Shown piece after piece: positions 53,682 to 62,713 of a DNA stretch of 64,000 nt. The stretch's first letter is position 1. Each line of letters starts with the position of its first letter. The notes under the pieces are model-generated. The model searched no databases, was not told the origin of the DNA, and saw nothing but the letters and a program-made list of their open reading frames with translations. The DNA comes from Bacillota bacterium. GTDB taxonomy: Bacteria; Bacillota; Clostridia; Lachnospirales; Cellulosilyticaceae. The position numbers and the translations under genes are program-made. The DNA lies in contig JAEYPM010000095.1 in NCBI GenBank assembly GCA_023410675.1, positions 78,273 to 142,272 on the forward strand, read 5' to 3'.

Positions 53682-53731
53682 AAGTCATACCTCCATCATG
53701 AAATAAATCTGTATTAATTTTATTTTTACTC

Positions 53732-53760
53732 TTGTATACATTAGATACATTTACTATAAT
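53732..53760 (+). promoter_or_regulatory. Candidate sigma-A promoter for pta-ackA
   Basis: TTGTAT (53732-53737), 17 bases, TATAAT (53755-53760), 46 bases before the pta ATG and inside the tmcAL/pta divergent spacer. Confidence 0.6.
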
Positions 53761-53806
53761 ATTATTTGTGATAAAATGTAAAGGAAAATTTGAAAGGGGT
53801 CTCCAC

Positions 53807-54802
53807 ATGTCTTTTATAGAAAATATTAAACAAGCAGCAAAGGCTAATATAAAAACAATAGTTTTACCAGAAACCAATGATATGAGAACACTGGAAGCAG
53901 CACACATAGCACTTGAACAAAAAATTGCCAAAATTATTCTTATTGGAAATAGAGAACAGATCTTAGAGAATGCAAAAGTATTAAACTTAAATGATGCACA
54001 AATAGTAGATCCGTTAGAATTTGATGAGATGGAAACATATATTAATCAACTTACAGAATTAAGAAAAGCAAAGGGCATGACTTATGATAAAGCAAAAGAA
54101 CTATTAACAAGAGACCCGCTTTACCTTGGTGTTATGATGGTGAAAATGGGTAAAGCTGATGGAATGGTAGCTGGAGCTATTAATGCAACAGCAAATGTAT
54201 TAAGACCTTCACTTCAAATTTTAAAAACAGCACCAGGAACAAAGTTAGTATCAGCTTTCTTTGTTATGGTAGTTCCAGACTGTGAGATGGGTAGTGACGG
54301 AACATTTATATTTGCAGATAGCGGACTTAATCAAAATCCAAATGCAGAAGAGTTAGCAGCCATTGCTCAAAGTTCAGCAAAAAGTTTCAAGCAATTAGTA
54401 GGTGCAGAACCTATTGTAGCCATGCTTTCCCATTCAACTTACGGTAGTTCAAAGCATCCAGATGCAGATAAAGTAATAGAAGCTGTAAAAATAGCAAAAC
54501 AAGAAGCTCCAGAGTTAGCAATTGACGGAGAATTACAATTAGATGCAGCAATAGTAAAAGAAGTTGGTAAGGCAAAAGCACCTACAAGCACAGTGGCAGG
54601 ATATGCTAATGTACTTGTATTTCCAGATTTGGACGCGGGAAACATAGGCTATAAACTTGTTCAAAGACTTGCAAAGGCTGAAGCTTATGGTCCTATTACT
54701 CAAGGTATTGCAAAGCCTGTAAATGACTTGTCTAGAGGATGTTGTACAGAAGACATAGTAGGTGTTATTGCAATTACTTCAGTACAAGCTCAAAATAATT
54801 AA
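53807..54802 (+). CDS. pta: Phosphate acetyltransferase
   Basis: Pta converts acetyl-CoA and phosphate into acetyl phosphate. ATG 53807, behind GAAAGGGG, gives 331 residues, the short clostridial form; the frame upstream is promoter. Signatures: TIVLPETNDMRTLEAA, GMVAGAINATANVLRPSLQ, MVVPDCEMGSDGTFIFADSG, MLSHSTYGSSKHPDAD and VFPDLDAGNIGYKLVQRLA. It is followed 36 bases later by ackA; together they yield acetate and ATP, a main energy route of fermenting clostridia. Confidence 0.97.
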   Translation: MSFIENIKQAAKANIKTIVLPETNDMRTLEAAHIALEQKIAKIILIGNREQILENAKVLNLNDAQIVDPLEFDEMETYINQLTELRKAKGMTYDKAKELLTRDPLYLGVMMVKMGKADGMVAGAINATANVLRPSLQILKTAPGTKLVSAFFVMVVPDCEMGSDGTFIFADSGLNQNPNAEELAAIAQSSAKSFKQLVGAEPIVAMLSHSTYGSSKHPDADKVIEAVKIAKQEAPELAIDGELQLDAAIVKEVGKAKAPTSTVAGYANVLVFPDLDAGNIGYKLVQRLAKAEAYGPITQGIAKPVNDLSRGCCTEDIVGVIAITSVQAQNN

Positions 54803-54838
54803 TAATAATATAAAATACAAAGGTTAGGAGAAAAAAGT

Positions 54839-56035
54839 ATGATAATATTAGTAGTTAATTGCGGAAGTTCATCATTAAAGTATCAGTTACTGAATATGAA
54901 GGATGAAAGTGTTATAGCAAAAGGAATCTGTGAAAGAATAGGGATTGATGGTTCATTTATTAAACATACTACAGAAGGACAAGAGGCACAGAAGGTTAAC
55001 TGTGATATACCAAATCATAAAGTTGCTTTTGCCAAAATGATAGAAATGTTGACAACAGGAGCAACAGCTTGTATTAAATCTATTGACGAAATACAAGCTG
55101 TTGGTCATAGAGTAGTTCATGGCGGAGAAAAATTTAGTAGCTCAGTTATTATCAATGAAGAAGTTATATCTGCTCTTGAAACATGTATTGATTTAGCACC
55201 GCTTCATAATCCTGCAAATTTAATTGGTATTAGTGCATGTCAAGAACTTATGCCAAAAGTACCTATGGTAGGCGTATTTGATACAGCTTTTCATCAAACT
55301 ATGGATAAATCAGCTTATATGTATGCAATACCACAGGAATACTATAAGAAATATGGTATTAGAAAATATGGTTTTCATGGTACATCCCATAAATATGTAT
55401 CACAAAGAGCAGCAGCTCTTTTAAATAAACCAATAGAAGATACTAAAATCATTGTATGTCACTTAGGTAATGGAGCAAGTATATGTGCAGTAAAAGGTGG
55501 GCAATCTGTAGATACCTCAATGGGTCTTACACCACTTCAAGGACTTATAATGGGAACAAGATCAGGAGATATTGATCCAGCCATTATCAAGTTTATTATG
55601 GATAAGGAAGGTATTTCAGCAAAAGATGTAGATGAAATACTAAATAAGAAATCAGGTATGTTGGCATTAACAGGTACATCTAGTGATTTTAGAGAAGCTG
55701 AAGATGGTGTTGTTGCTGGAGATCCAGTAGCACGATTTGCTATGGATGCTTTCCAACATAGGTTGGTTTCTTATATAGGGGCATATATAGCTGTTATGAA
55801 TGGCGTAGATGCTATTGCATTTACTGGTGGTCTTGGAGAGAATAATGCGATCATGAGAAGAGAAGTTGCTGATATGCTTTCATGGTTTGGCGTTTCTATA
55901 GATATAGAAAAAAATAACTGTCGTGGTGTAGAAAGAGATCTTTCAACAGATGACGCAAAAGTTCGTCTCTTATTAATACCAACAAATGAAGAACTTATGA
56001 TTGCAAGAGATGCCGTTATGTTGTTAAAAAAGTAG
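54839..56035 (+). CDS. ackA: Acetate kinase
   Basis: AckA converts acetyl phosphate and ADP into acetate and ATP. The 398-residue protein has the two ASKHA-family signatures, ILVVNCGSSSLKYQL at the start and IVCHLGNGASICAVKGG, together with GTSHKYVSQRAA, MGTRSGDIDPAI and FTGGLGENNA. ATG 54839 follows TTAGGAGAAAA. It forms a two-gene operon with pta. Confidence 0.97.
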   Translation: MIILVVNCGSSSLKYQLLNMKDESVIAKGICERIGIDGSFIKHTTEGQEAQKVNCDIPNHKVAFAKMIEMLTTGATACIKSIDEIQAVGHRVVHGGEKFSSSVIINEEVISALETCIDLAPLHNPANLIGISACQELMPKVPMVGVFDTAFHQTMDKSAYMYAIPQEYYKKYGIRKYGFHGTSHKYVSQRAAALLNKPIEDTKIIVCHLGNGASICAVKGGQSVDTSMGLTPLQGLIMGTRSGDIDPAIIKFIMDKEGISAKDVDEILNKKSGMLALTGTSSDFREAEDGVVAGDPVARFAMDAFQHRLVSYIGAYIAVMNGVDAIAFTGGLGENNAIMRREVADMLSWFGVSIDIEKNNCRGVERDLSTDDAKVRLLLIPTNEELMIARDAVMLLKK

Positions 56036-56167
56036 CAATAGTTTATACGAGATAATATAAATAAGGATCGTTTACTAAATAGACAGCATTCACCAATAAA
56101 TATTGCTTATACTAAGATAAATATTTAAAATGTTTCTCTATATAATTTGATAGTGTAGGTAAATGAG

Positions 56168-56196
56168 TTGACAAATAAACTTCCTATATGTATAAT
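56168..56196 (+). promoter_or_regulatory. Consensus sigma-A promoter for DUF177-rpmF-plsX
   Basis: TTGACA (56168-56173), exactly 17 bases, TATAAT (56191-56196), 31 bases before the DUF177 ATG. A perfect match to the vegetative consensus. Confidence 0.88.
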
Positions 56197-56227
56197 TACA
56201 GAAGTGTTACTTTAATGGAGTGAAAAA

Positions 56228-56737
56228 ATGAAAATTAATATTCATGAACTTCAAAATAAGTCAGAAATTGAGTTTAATCTTACTGAGCAAATAATGTTAA
56301 ATAGTGTTAACTCAGCTTTGACAGATGAAGCATGCACAGTAGATATAAAAGGTATTATCTTAAAGAAAGGTTCAATCTATATATTAAAAGGCGAACTTTC
56401 TACACAACTTAGCTTGTCATGTGATCGGTGTTTAAAAGTGTTTAAATACCCAATCCATGCAAAATTCGATAGAGAATTCTCATTTGAACAAGACGAGCAA
56501 GAGGATGAAGAAGATATAATTAAAATTAGTAACTCAATTCTTGATCTTACAGATGTTATAGCTGAGACTATATATCTTGAATTACCGATGAAAAATTTAT
56601 GCCATGACGAATGTAAAGGCATATGTATTACATGTGGACAAGATTTAAATGAAAAAGCATGTGGATGTTCAAGTGATAGTATTGATCCAAGGCTAGAAGG
56701 TCTAAACAATATTTTTAGTATTAAACCTACCCAGTAA
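56228..56737 (+). CDS. DUF177/YceD family protein
   Basis: A 169-residue acidic protein of the DUF177 family. It has LSLSCDRCLKVFKYPI and a C-terminal cysteine-rich segment, CHDECKGICITCGQDLN, likely binding zinc, ending SIDPRLEGLNNIF. DUF177 proteins are almost always encoded directly before rpmF; plant and E. coli relatives are linked to 23S rRNA accumulation. It is expressed from a consensus promoter and followed by rpmF after 22 bases. Confidence 0.92.
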   Translation: MKINIHELQNKSEIEFNLTEQIMLNSVNSALTDEACTVDIKGIILKKGSIYILKGELSTQLSLSCDRCLKVFKYPIHAKFDREFSFEQDEQEDEEDIIKISNSILDLTDVIAETIYLELPMKNLCHDECKGICITCGQDLNEKACGCSSDSIDPRLEGLNNIFSIKPTQ

Positions 56738-56759
56738 TATTCTAAGGAGGTGTTAGAAG

Positions 56760-56936
56760 ATGGCAGTACCAAAAAGAAAAACGTCAAAAGCAAGAAGAAA
56801 TAAAAGACAAGCTAACTGGAAACTTTCTCCTCTTAATTTAGTAAAATGTCCTAAATGTGGTGAGCTCATGATGCCACACAGAGTATGTAAAGCTTGCGGT
56901 TCTTATGCTAGTCGTGTTGTAATTAATGTGGATTGA
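56760..56936 (+). CDS. rpmF: 50S ribosomal protein L32
   Basis: A 58-residue basic protein. MAVPKRKTSKARRNKRQANW is the invariant L32 start, and CPKCGELMMPHRVCKACG is the four-cysteine zinc ribbon, so this is the zinc-binding (C+) form. ATG 56760 lies behind AAGGAGGTG. It follows DUF177 and precedes a terminator and plsX, the standard order. Confidence 0.97.
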   Translation: MAVPKRKTSKARRNKRQANWKLSPLNLVKCPKCGELMMPHRVCKACGSYASRVVINVD

Positions 56937-56944
56937 TAAAATAG

Positions 56945-56969
56945 AAAAGACAGCTTTGGCTGTCTTTTT
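56945..56969 (+). terminator. Terminator or attenuator after rpmF
   Basis: AAAGACAGC (56946-56954) pairs with GCTGTCTTT (56959-56967), loop TTTG, then T residues. Only 34 bases remain to plsX, so partial read-through is likely. Confidence 0.8.
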
Positions 56970-57002
56970 GTATATAAGAATATAGAGAAAAAGGTGATAG
57001 GA

Positions 57003-57995
57003 ATGCCTAAAATTGCAATTGATGTAATGGGTGGAGATCATGCACCCGATCAAATTATTGAGGGATGTATTAACGCAGCAGCTAAAACAACGAGTAAACT
57101 AGTTTTGGTTGGTAATGAGGCTATCATTAGTGACAAACTTAAAAGCTATTCTTATGATCTTAATAAGATAGACATAATTGATGCACAGGAAATTATTGAT
57201 ATGCATGATGCCCCAGTGCAAGCTATACGAGCAAAAAAGAATTCATCTATGGTAGTAGGTCTTAATCTGCTAAAAAATAAAGAGGTAGATGCTTTTGTGT
57301 CTGCAGGTAATACTGGTGCTCTCCTTGCAGGGGCAACATTAATTGTAGGAAGGATAAAGGGGGTAGAAAGACCAGCGCTAGCTCCTTTACTACCCAATAA
57401 AAAAGGTTATTCATTACTTATAGACTGTGGTGCCAATATGGATTGTAAGCCATCTTATTTAGTCCAATTTGCACGTATGGGAACGATCTACATGCAGCAA
57501 TGTTTGGGGGTATCAAAACCAAAGGTAGGCCTAATTAATATAGGTGTAGAACCTGAAAAAGGTAATCAGCTGGTGAAGGATGCCCATACATTACTTTCTG
57601 AGGATCAAGTAATCAATTTTATTGGGAACATAGAAGCAAGGGATATACCAAATGGAGAGGCAGATATTTTAGTATGTGATGCCTTTGTAGGAAATGTTGT
57701 ACTTAAGTTTATGGAAGGATTTGGACTCTGGCTGTTTTCTTCTCTCAAAAAGGAATTTACGAGTAACATTAGAAGTAAACTCGGAGCACTCTTATTAAAA
57801 AAGGGAGTATACAATATCAAAAATAAATTTGATTACTCAGAACAAGGAGGAGCCCCTTTGCTTGGTGTAAATGGTTTAGTTGTAAAAACTCATGGGAGCT
57901 CTAAAGAAAAAGAAATTTATTATACATTGTTGCAAACGGACAAATTTATTGAAAATTGTTTGATAGATAAGATAGCAAATAATTTAAATACATGA
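57003..57995 (+). CDS. plsX: Phosphate acyltransferase PlsX
   Basis: PlsX makes acyl phosphate from acyl-ACP, the first step of phospholipid synthesis with PlsY. ATG 57003 has AAGGTGAT upstream and gives 330 residues; the GTG at 56994 lies in that site. Signatures: KIAIDVMGGDHAPDQIIEG, SAGNTGALLAGATLIVGRI, LIDCGANMDCKPSYLVQFA and CDAFVGNVVLKFMEG. It is followed by acpP, its substrate carrier. The fapR, fabD and fabG genes that flank plsX in B. subtilis are absent. Confidence 0.96.
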   Translation: MPKIAIDVMGGDHAPDQIIEGCINAAAKTTSKLVLVGNEAIISDKLKSYSYDLNKIDIIDAQEIIDMHDAPVQAIRAKKNSSMVVGLNLLKNKEVDAFVSAGNTGALLAGATLIVGRIKGVERPALAPLLPNKKGYSLLIDCGANMDCKPSYLVQFARMGTIYMQQCLGVSKPKVGLINIGVEPEKGNQLVKDAHTLLSEDQVINFIGNIEARDIPNGEADILVCDAFVGNVVLKFMEGFGLWLFSSLKKEFTSNIRSKLGALLLKKGVYNIKNKFDYSEQGGAPLLGVNGLVVKTHGSSKEKEIYYTLLQTDKFIENCLIDKIANNLNT

Positions 57996-58005
57996 TAAAT
58001 AAATA

Positions 58006-58034
58006 TTGACTACTCAATCAGTATATAATATTAT
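58006..58034 (+). promoter_or_regulatory. Candidate promoter for acpP
   Basis: TTGACT (58006-58011), 17 bases, TATTAT (58029-58034). With the terminator after acpP this would make a short, abundant acpP transcript. Confidence 0.5.
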
Positions 58035-58064
58035 CAAAATATAAATTTCACAAGAGGTGTTAAT

Positions 58065-58301
58065 ATGGTTTTTGAGAAGGTTAGAGATATTATTAGTGAA
58101 CAATTTAACATTTCAGAAGAAGAGATAACGTTAGATATGTCGTTCGCAGATGATTTAAATGCTGATTCACTGGATATATTTCAAGTGATTACAGCTATAG
58201 AGCAAGAATTTGAAATGGAAGTATCTAATGAAGATGCCGAAAAAGTGTTTACAGTAGGAGATGTTGTTGATTTTATTAAAGAACAAAAAGGTTTAGATTA
58301 A
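58065..58301 (+). CDS. acpP: Acyl carrier protein
   Basis: A 78-residue acidic protein with the phosphopantetheine attachment site S35 in DDLNADSLDIFQVI, the standard ACP motif. It carries fatty acyl chains for FAS II and for PlsX. ATG 58065 follows an AGAGGTG site. A terminator directly after its stop and a candidate promoter before it suggest it is also made as a single-gene transcript. Confidence 0.96.
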   Translation: MVFEKVRDIISEQFNISEEEITLDMSFADDLNADSLDIFQVITAIEQEFEMEVSNEDAEKVFTVGDVVDFIKEQKGLD

Positions 58302-58304
58302 TAT

Positions 58305-58328
58305 AAAGCCTCGCCAAGCGAGGCTTTT
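58305..58328 (+). terminator. Terminator after acpP
   Basis: A 10-bp perfect stem (58305-58314 with 58318-58327) with a three-base loop and a short T-run. Confidence 0.8.
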
Positions 58329-58360
58329 ACTATATTGATACTTTATTTAGGAGTGATAAT

Positions 58361-59086
58361 GTGATATATAAAAAAAATAGAGATCCATCTTATAATGTAC
58401 TGTTAAAAGAGATCCAGTCTATTATTCAGTATCAATTTAACAGGATTGAAGTTCTTAAAACAGCATTAACCCACAGTTCTTATGCAAATGAGCATAAAAA
58501 TCGTATTATCAAAGATAATGAGAGACTTGAATTTTTAGGAGATGCTATACTGGATCTTATTATCAGCAACTATTTATTTAGTAAATACCAAGATATGCCA
58601 GAGGGAGACCTATCAAAACTTCGGGCAAGTATAGTTTGTGAAGCATCTCTAGCAAAAATGGCTAAGGATATTTATTTAGGACGTTATATGCTTTTTGGAA
58701 AAGGAGAAGATATGACAGGGGGAAGAGAAAGAGCTTCTATTTTAGCAGATGCATTTGAGGCTCTTACAGGTGCTATATTTGTGGATGGTGGATTTGAAGA
58801 GGCCAATCGATTCATTGAAAGAACATTAATAAAAAAGATAGAACAAGTAGCATCTATTGAAGATTTATATACAGATTATAAAACCCTCTTACAAGAAAAT
58901 ATCCAAAAAGAAAGTAATGCACCGATTTATTATGAAATTACAGGAGAAGATGGACCAGATCATGATAAAAATTTCTATGTGGACGTTTATCATGGCAATG
59001 TATGCTTAGGTAAAGGTACGGGGAAAAGTAAGAAAGAAGCAGAACAAAATGCAGCTAAAATAGCAATCAATAATCTTAAAAACTAG
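58361..59086 (+). CDS. rnc: Ribonuclease III
   Basis: RNase III cleaves double-stranded RNA in rRNA processing and RNA decay. The 241-residue protein has the signature NERLEFLGDAILDL with the metal-binding residues, DAFEALTGAIFVDGG, and a C-terminal dsRNA-binding domain (DYKTLLQENIQKES to GKGTGKSKKEAEQNAA). GTG start at 58361 behind AGGAGTGA. The order acpP-rnc-smc-ftsY is strongly conserved in Firmicutes. Confidence 0.96.
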   Translation: MIYKKNRDPSYNVLLKEIQSIIQYQFNRIEVLKTALTHSSYANEHKNRIIKDNERLEFLGDAILDLIISNYLFSKYQDMPEGDLSKLRASIVCEASLAKMAKDIYLGRYMLFGKGEDMTGGRERASILADAFEALTGAIFVDGGFEEANRFIERTLIKKIEQVASIEDLYTDYKTLLQENIQKESNAPIYYEITGEDGPDHDKNFYVDVYHGNVCLGKGTGKSKKEAEQNAAKIAINNLKN

Positions 59087-59095
59087 AGGTGAAAT

Positions 59096-62000
59096 ATGTA
59101 TCTAGATAAAATAGAGATACATGGATTTAAATCTTTCGGAGATAGCATAAAGTTAAATATTCCTAAAGGGATTACTGCTGTTATTGGACCCAATGGAAGC
59201 GGGAAAAGTAATGTTGCTGATGCCATAAGATGGGTTATTGGCGAGCAAAGTGTGAAAACATTAAGAGGGTCTAAAATGGAAGATGTTATTTTTTCTGGTA
59301 CAGAAAAAAGAAAGTCCTTAGGCTATGCCGAAGTAAGCATGTATATTAAAGATCCAGATAATCAATTACCTATTGAATATACAGAAGTGGCTATTAAAAG
59401 AAGAATCTACCGATCTGGTGAAAGTGAATATTTTATTAATGGAAGTCTATGCCGACTAAAAGATATACTTGAACTTTTCATGGATACCGGTATAGGTAAA
59501 GAAGGCTATTCTATTATTGGACAAGGTCAGATAGATAAAGTACTTAGTTATAAACCAGATGATCGTAGGGGGTTATTTGAGGAAGCTACAGGAATCTATA
59601 AATATAAATCAAGAAGACAAGAAGCACAAAAAAATCTAGAGAAACAAAGGGAAAATTTGCTTCGTGTACAAGATATTATTGATGAATTGGCGTTAAGAAT
59701 TGGACCTCTTGAAATAGAAGCACAAAAAGCAAAAGAATATAATTTACTTATAGGGAATCTTAAGGACCTAGACATTAATATTTATTTAGAAGAAATAGAG
59801 CGTATACAAAATGATGAAATCACAACACAAAACAATTTAGAATCTGTTAATGATCAGCTTAGCCAATTGAATGAAAGAAAAGTAAGTATAGAAGAGAATT
59901 ATGAAGAGTGGAAAAAGAATACAGATAAAATTTATAGTGAAATAGAAACAGTAACGGCCTTGGCTTTAGAAATCGAAAAAGAAAAACAAAATATATATAC
60001 TGAAATTGAAGTCACAAAAGAAAAGATTGCAAATGGTGCTCAATTATTAGTGAAGGCAAAAGAAGAGGAAATTCATTTAGAAAAAGACAGGGAAAGCTTA
60101 GAACAAGAGTTATCACTTTTAGAAACAAAGTGCACAGCACTACAAATAGAAGAAGAGTCAAAAAAGATCAGTATCGAAAAATTAGAAAATGATCTTGGTC
60201 TTTTAAGTCAAGAAATTGAAGATGTTGAAAAGGAATTAAATAGTTCAAAGATTGATAAGTACAATAAATTAAGAGACATTGATTTACTTAAAGCAGAGAT
60301 CGAAAAGATCGACACAGTGCAAGAAGAGCTCGACTATAGGTATAACCAAGTTGCAGAAAATATTAATGGACTTAATAGCGATATTCAGCATCAAGAAATA
60401 AAAATTGAGTCCTTAGAAAAATTAAATAAAGAGATTAGTCATAAGTGTAAAAGTTTAGAAGAGGCTCTTTCTCATTGGGAACAGAATAAAAAGGAAGTTG
60501 GAGAGCAAAAAAGGAAGAAAGAACAGGATTTAGAAAATAATCAGCATCTACTCATAGAAACAGAAAGAAAACTTAAGTGGCTTAAACAAATTAAGGAAGA
60601 TCATGAAGGCTATTACACAGGTGTCAGACAGGTTTTATCGATCGTTAAGGAAGATCCAAATAAGTGGACTGGGGTTAAAGGGGTAGTAGGCGATTTATTA
60701 GAGGTAGATAAAAAATATGAAATCGCTATTATTACTGCACTGGGCGGAGCTATACAAAATATTGTTACAGATACTGAACAAGATGCGAAAAATATGATTA
60801 CTGTTATGAAACAAAGAGGTATTGCAAAGGTCACATTTTTGCCAAAAGAAACCATACAGGCACCAAGCTTATTAAAAGATCATTTGAATTTAGCTGAGGA
60901 AAAAGGCTATTTGGGTATTGCAAGCGATTTAGTTCATTACGATAGTCACTATAAAAATATATTTTTATCATTGTTAGGCAAAATAATAGTCATCGATAAT
61001 ATGGAAAATGCTTCAAGGGTTGCGAAAAAATATAATTATAAATATAGAATTGTAACTCTTGAGGGTGAGATATTTAATATTGGTGGTTCACTTACGGGTG
61101 GTAGCACCAAAAATCACATGAATAATATTTTTACCCGTAGTCGTGAAATCCAAGATTTAGCAGCAAAGCAAAAACAATATCAAGAGGTAATTTCTAAATT
61201 AGAAGAAGAAATCGCGATCTTGCAAAATCATCTCAGTGAAATAAATGAAAAATGGGATCAAATAAGTGATCAAATAGATCAGATAGAAAAGATCAAAAGT
61301 AACAATATCTTAGAGTGTGATAAGGCTACTAATAAACTTAGGCTACTTAAAGATACTCAGTTAACACTTATCGGTGAACAAAATGAACTGGATGAAAAAC
61401 TTACTCATTTGAAAAATAGTAAGGAACTAAAAGAAGAAAATCTGCTAGAAATCATGGATACTTCAGAAGAGCATGATGATGCCATTTCAGAAACTGAAAG
61501 TAAAATACTAGAATTAAAGAAGCAAAAAGATGAGTATTCAAATTTATTAACTGACAAAAAAGTTAGTTTATCAAACACAATGCAATCTATGCGTTATGCC
61601 CTTGAAAAAATAAAAGATGCTAAGGAGAAACTCATTGCATGTAACGCTAAAAAATTAGTAATAGAAGAAAATATACAAGAGTTCAATAATAATAGTAAGT
61701 TATTAAATGAAAAAATAAAATCTTTTAAAGCTGCAGTAGATACATTAGAGGATAAAATTAGAGAAAACCAAGCAAAAAGAGAAGGTTTTAATGCTATTAA
61801 AGAGAAGATGAAAAAAGAAGAAGAAGCGTTAACGAGTCAAAGTAAAGAAATTATTGAGAAGCTAGATGTTATTAAGCAAGAAAAATATCGTTTAGAAAAT
61901 AAACTACAGTCACTTTATATGCAAAAAGAGACCCATGATAATGAAATTTTAGAAAAGTATGAACTTACATATCAAAAGGCATTATATTATAAAAAAGATA

Positions 62001-62713
62001 TGGGTACATTATCTAAAATGAATGAACAATCAAAAGAAATAAGACTAAAGATAAAAGAGATGGGTAATGTACATGTAGATGCAATAGAGGAATTTGAAGA
62101 AGTAACGAGCAGGTACAATTTTCTTACGAGCCAAAAATTAGATATTGAGAAAGCGGAAAAGGCACTATTAAGTATGATTAATGACTTAATGATAAAAATG
62201 GAGCAAATATTCAAAGAACAATTTGCAAAAATCGCTTCTAACTTTAGCAAAGTTTTTACTGAACTTTTTGGAGGAGGAGAAGCCTATCTAAAACTTACAG
62301 ATGAAGAAAATATTTTGGAGTCTGGAATAGAAATTTTCGCAAAACCTCCTGGCAAAAAATTTCAAGTTCTAACGTTACTTTCTGGAGGAGAAAGAACATT
62401 AACAGCAATAGCCCTTCTCTTTGCAATTCTTAAGCTTAAGCCATCACCTTTTTGTATTTTAGATGAAATTGAATCAGCTTTAGATGATGCTAATGTCATC
62501 CGATTTGCAAACTATCTTAAGTCTCTTGCACATGAAACACAATTTATTGTAATCACACATAGAAAAGGAACCATGGAAAGAGCTCATACTTTGTATGGGG
62601 TAACCATGCAGGAAAGAGGCGTATCTACAGTTCTTTCCGTTCAGCTACAAGATGCTTCAAAATACTTAGAGAACAATGAATCAAATAGGAGGAAAAAAAG
62701 TGAGCATATTTAA
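59096..62713 (+). CDS. smc: Chromosome segregation/condensin ATPase Smc
   Basis: SMC with ScpA/ScpB compacts and resolves chromosomes. The 1205-residue protein starts MYLDKIEIHGFKSFGD and has Walker A (VIGPNGSGKSNVADAIRW), long heptad-rich coiled coils (about 170-500 and 680-1030), a hinge around 510-660 (WTGVKGVVGDLLEVD, GGSLTGGSTKN), the C-motif LLSGGERTLTAIALLFAI and Walker B FCILDEIESALDDAN. It begins nine bases after rnc, and its 3' end overlaps ftsY by 14 bases. Confidence 0.97.
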   Translation: MYLDKIEIHGFKSFGDSIKLNIPKGITAVIGPNGSGKSNVADAIRWVIGEQSVKTLRGSKMEDVIFSGTEKRKSLGYAEVSMYIKDPDNQLPIEYTEVAIKRRIYRSGESEYFINGSLCRLKDILELFMDTGIGKEGYSIIGQGQIDKVLSYKPDDRRGLFEEATGIYKYKSRRQEAQKNLEKQRENLLRVQDIIDELALRIGPLEIEAQKAKEYNLLIGNLKDLDINIYLEEIERIQNDEITTQNNLESVNDQLSQLNERKVSIEENYEEWKKNTDKIYSEIETVTALALEIEKEKQNIYTEIEVTKEKIANGAQLLVKAKEEEIHLEKDRESLEQELSLLETKCTALQIEEESKKISIEKLENDLGLLSQEIEDVEKELNSSKIDKYNKLRDIDLLKAEIEKIDTVQEELDYRYNQVAENINGLNSDIQHQEIKIESLEKLNKEISHKCKSLEEALSHWEQNKKEVGEQKRKKEQDLENNQHLLIETERKLKWLKQIKEDHEGYYTGVRQVLSIVKEDPNKWTGVKGVVGDLLEVDKKYEIAIITALGGAIQNIVTDTEQDAKNMITVMKQRGIAKVTFLPKETIQAPSLLKDHLNLAEEKGYLGIASDLVHYDSHYKNIFLSLLGKIIVIDNMENASRVAKKYNYKYRIVTLEGEIFNIGGSLTGGSTKNHMNNIFTRSREIQDLAAKQKQYQEVISKLEEEIAILQNHLSEINEKWDQISDQIDQIEKIKSNNILECDKATNKLRLLKDTQLTLIGEQNELDEKLTHLKNSKELKEENLLEIMDTSEEHDDAISETESKILELKKQKDEYSNLLTDKKVSLSNTMQSMRYALEKIKDAKEKLIACNAKKLVIEENIQEFNNNSKLLNEKIKSFKAAVDTLEDKIRENQAKREGFNAIKEKMKKEEEALTSQSKEIIEKLDVIKQEKYRLENKLQSLYMQKETHDNEILEKYELTYQKALYYKKDMGTLSKMNEQSKEIRLKIKEMGNVHVDAIEEFEEVTSRYNFLTSQKLDIEKAEKALLSMINDLMIKMEQIFKEQFAKIASNFSKVFTELFGGGEAYLKLTDEENILESGIEIFAKPPGKKFQVLTLLSGGERTLTAIALLFAILKLKPSPFCILDEIESALDDANVIRFANYLKSLAHETQFIVITHRKGTMERAHTLYGVTMQERGVSTVLSVQLQDASKYLENNESNRRKKSEHI

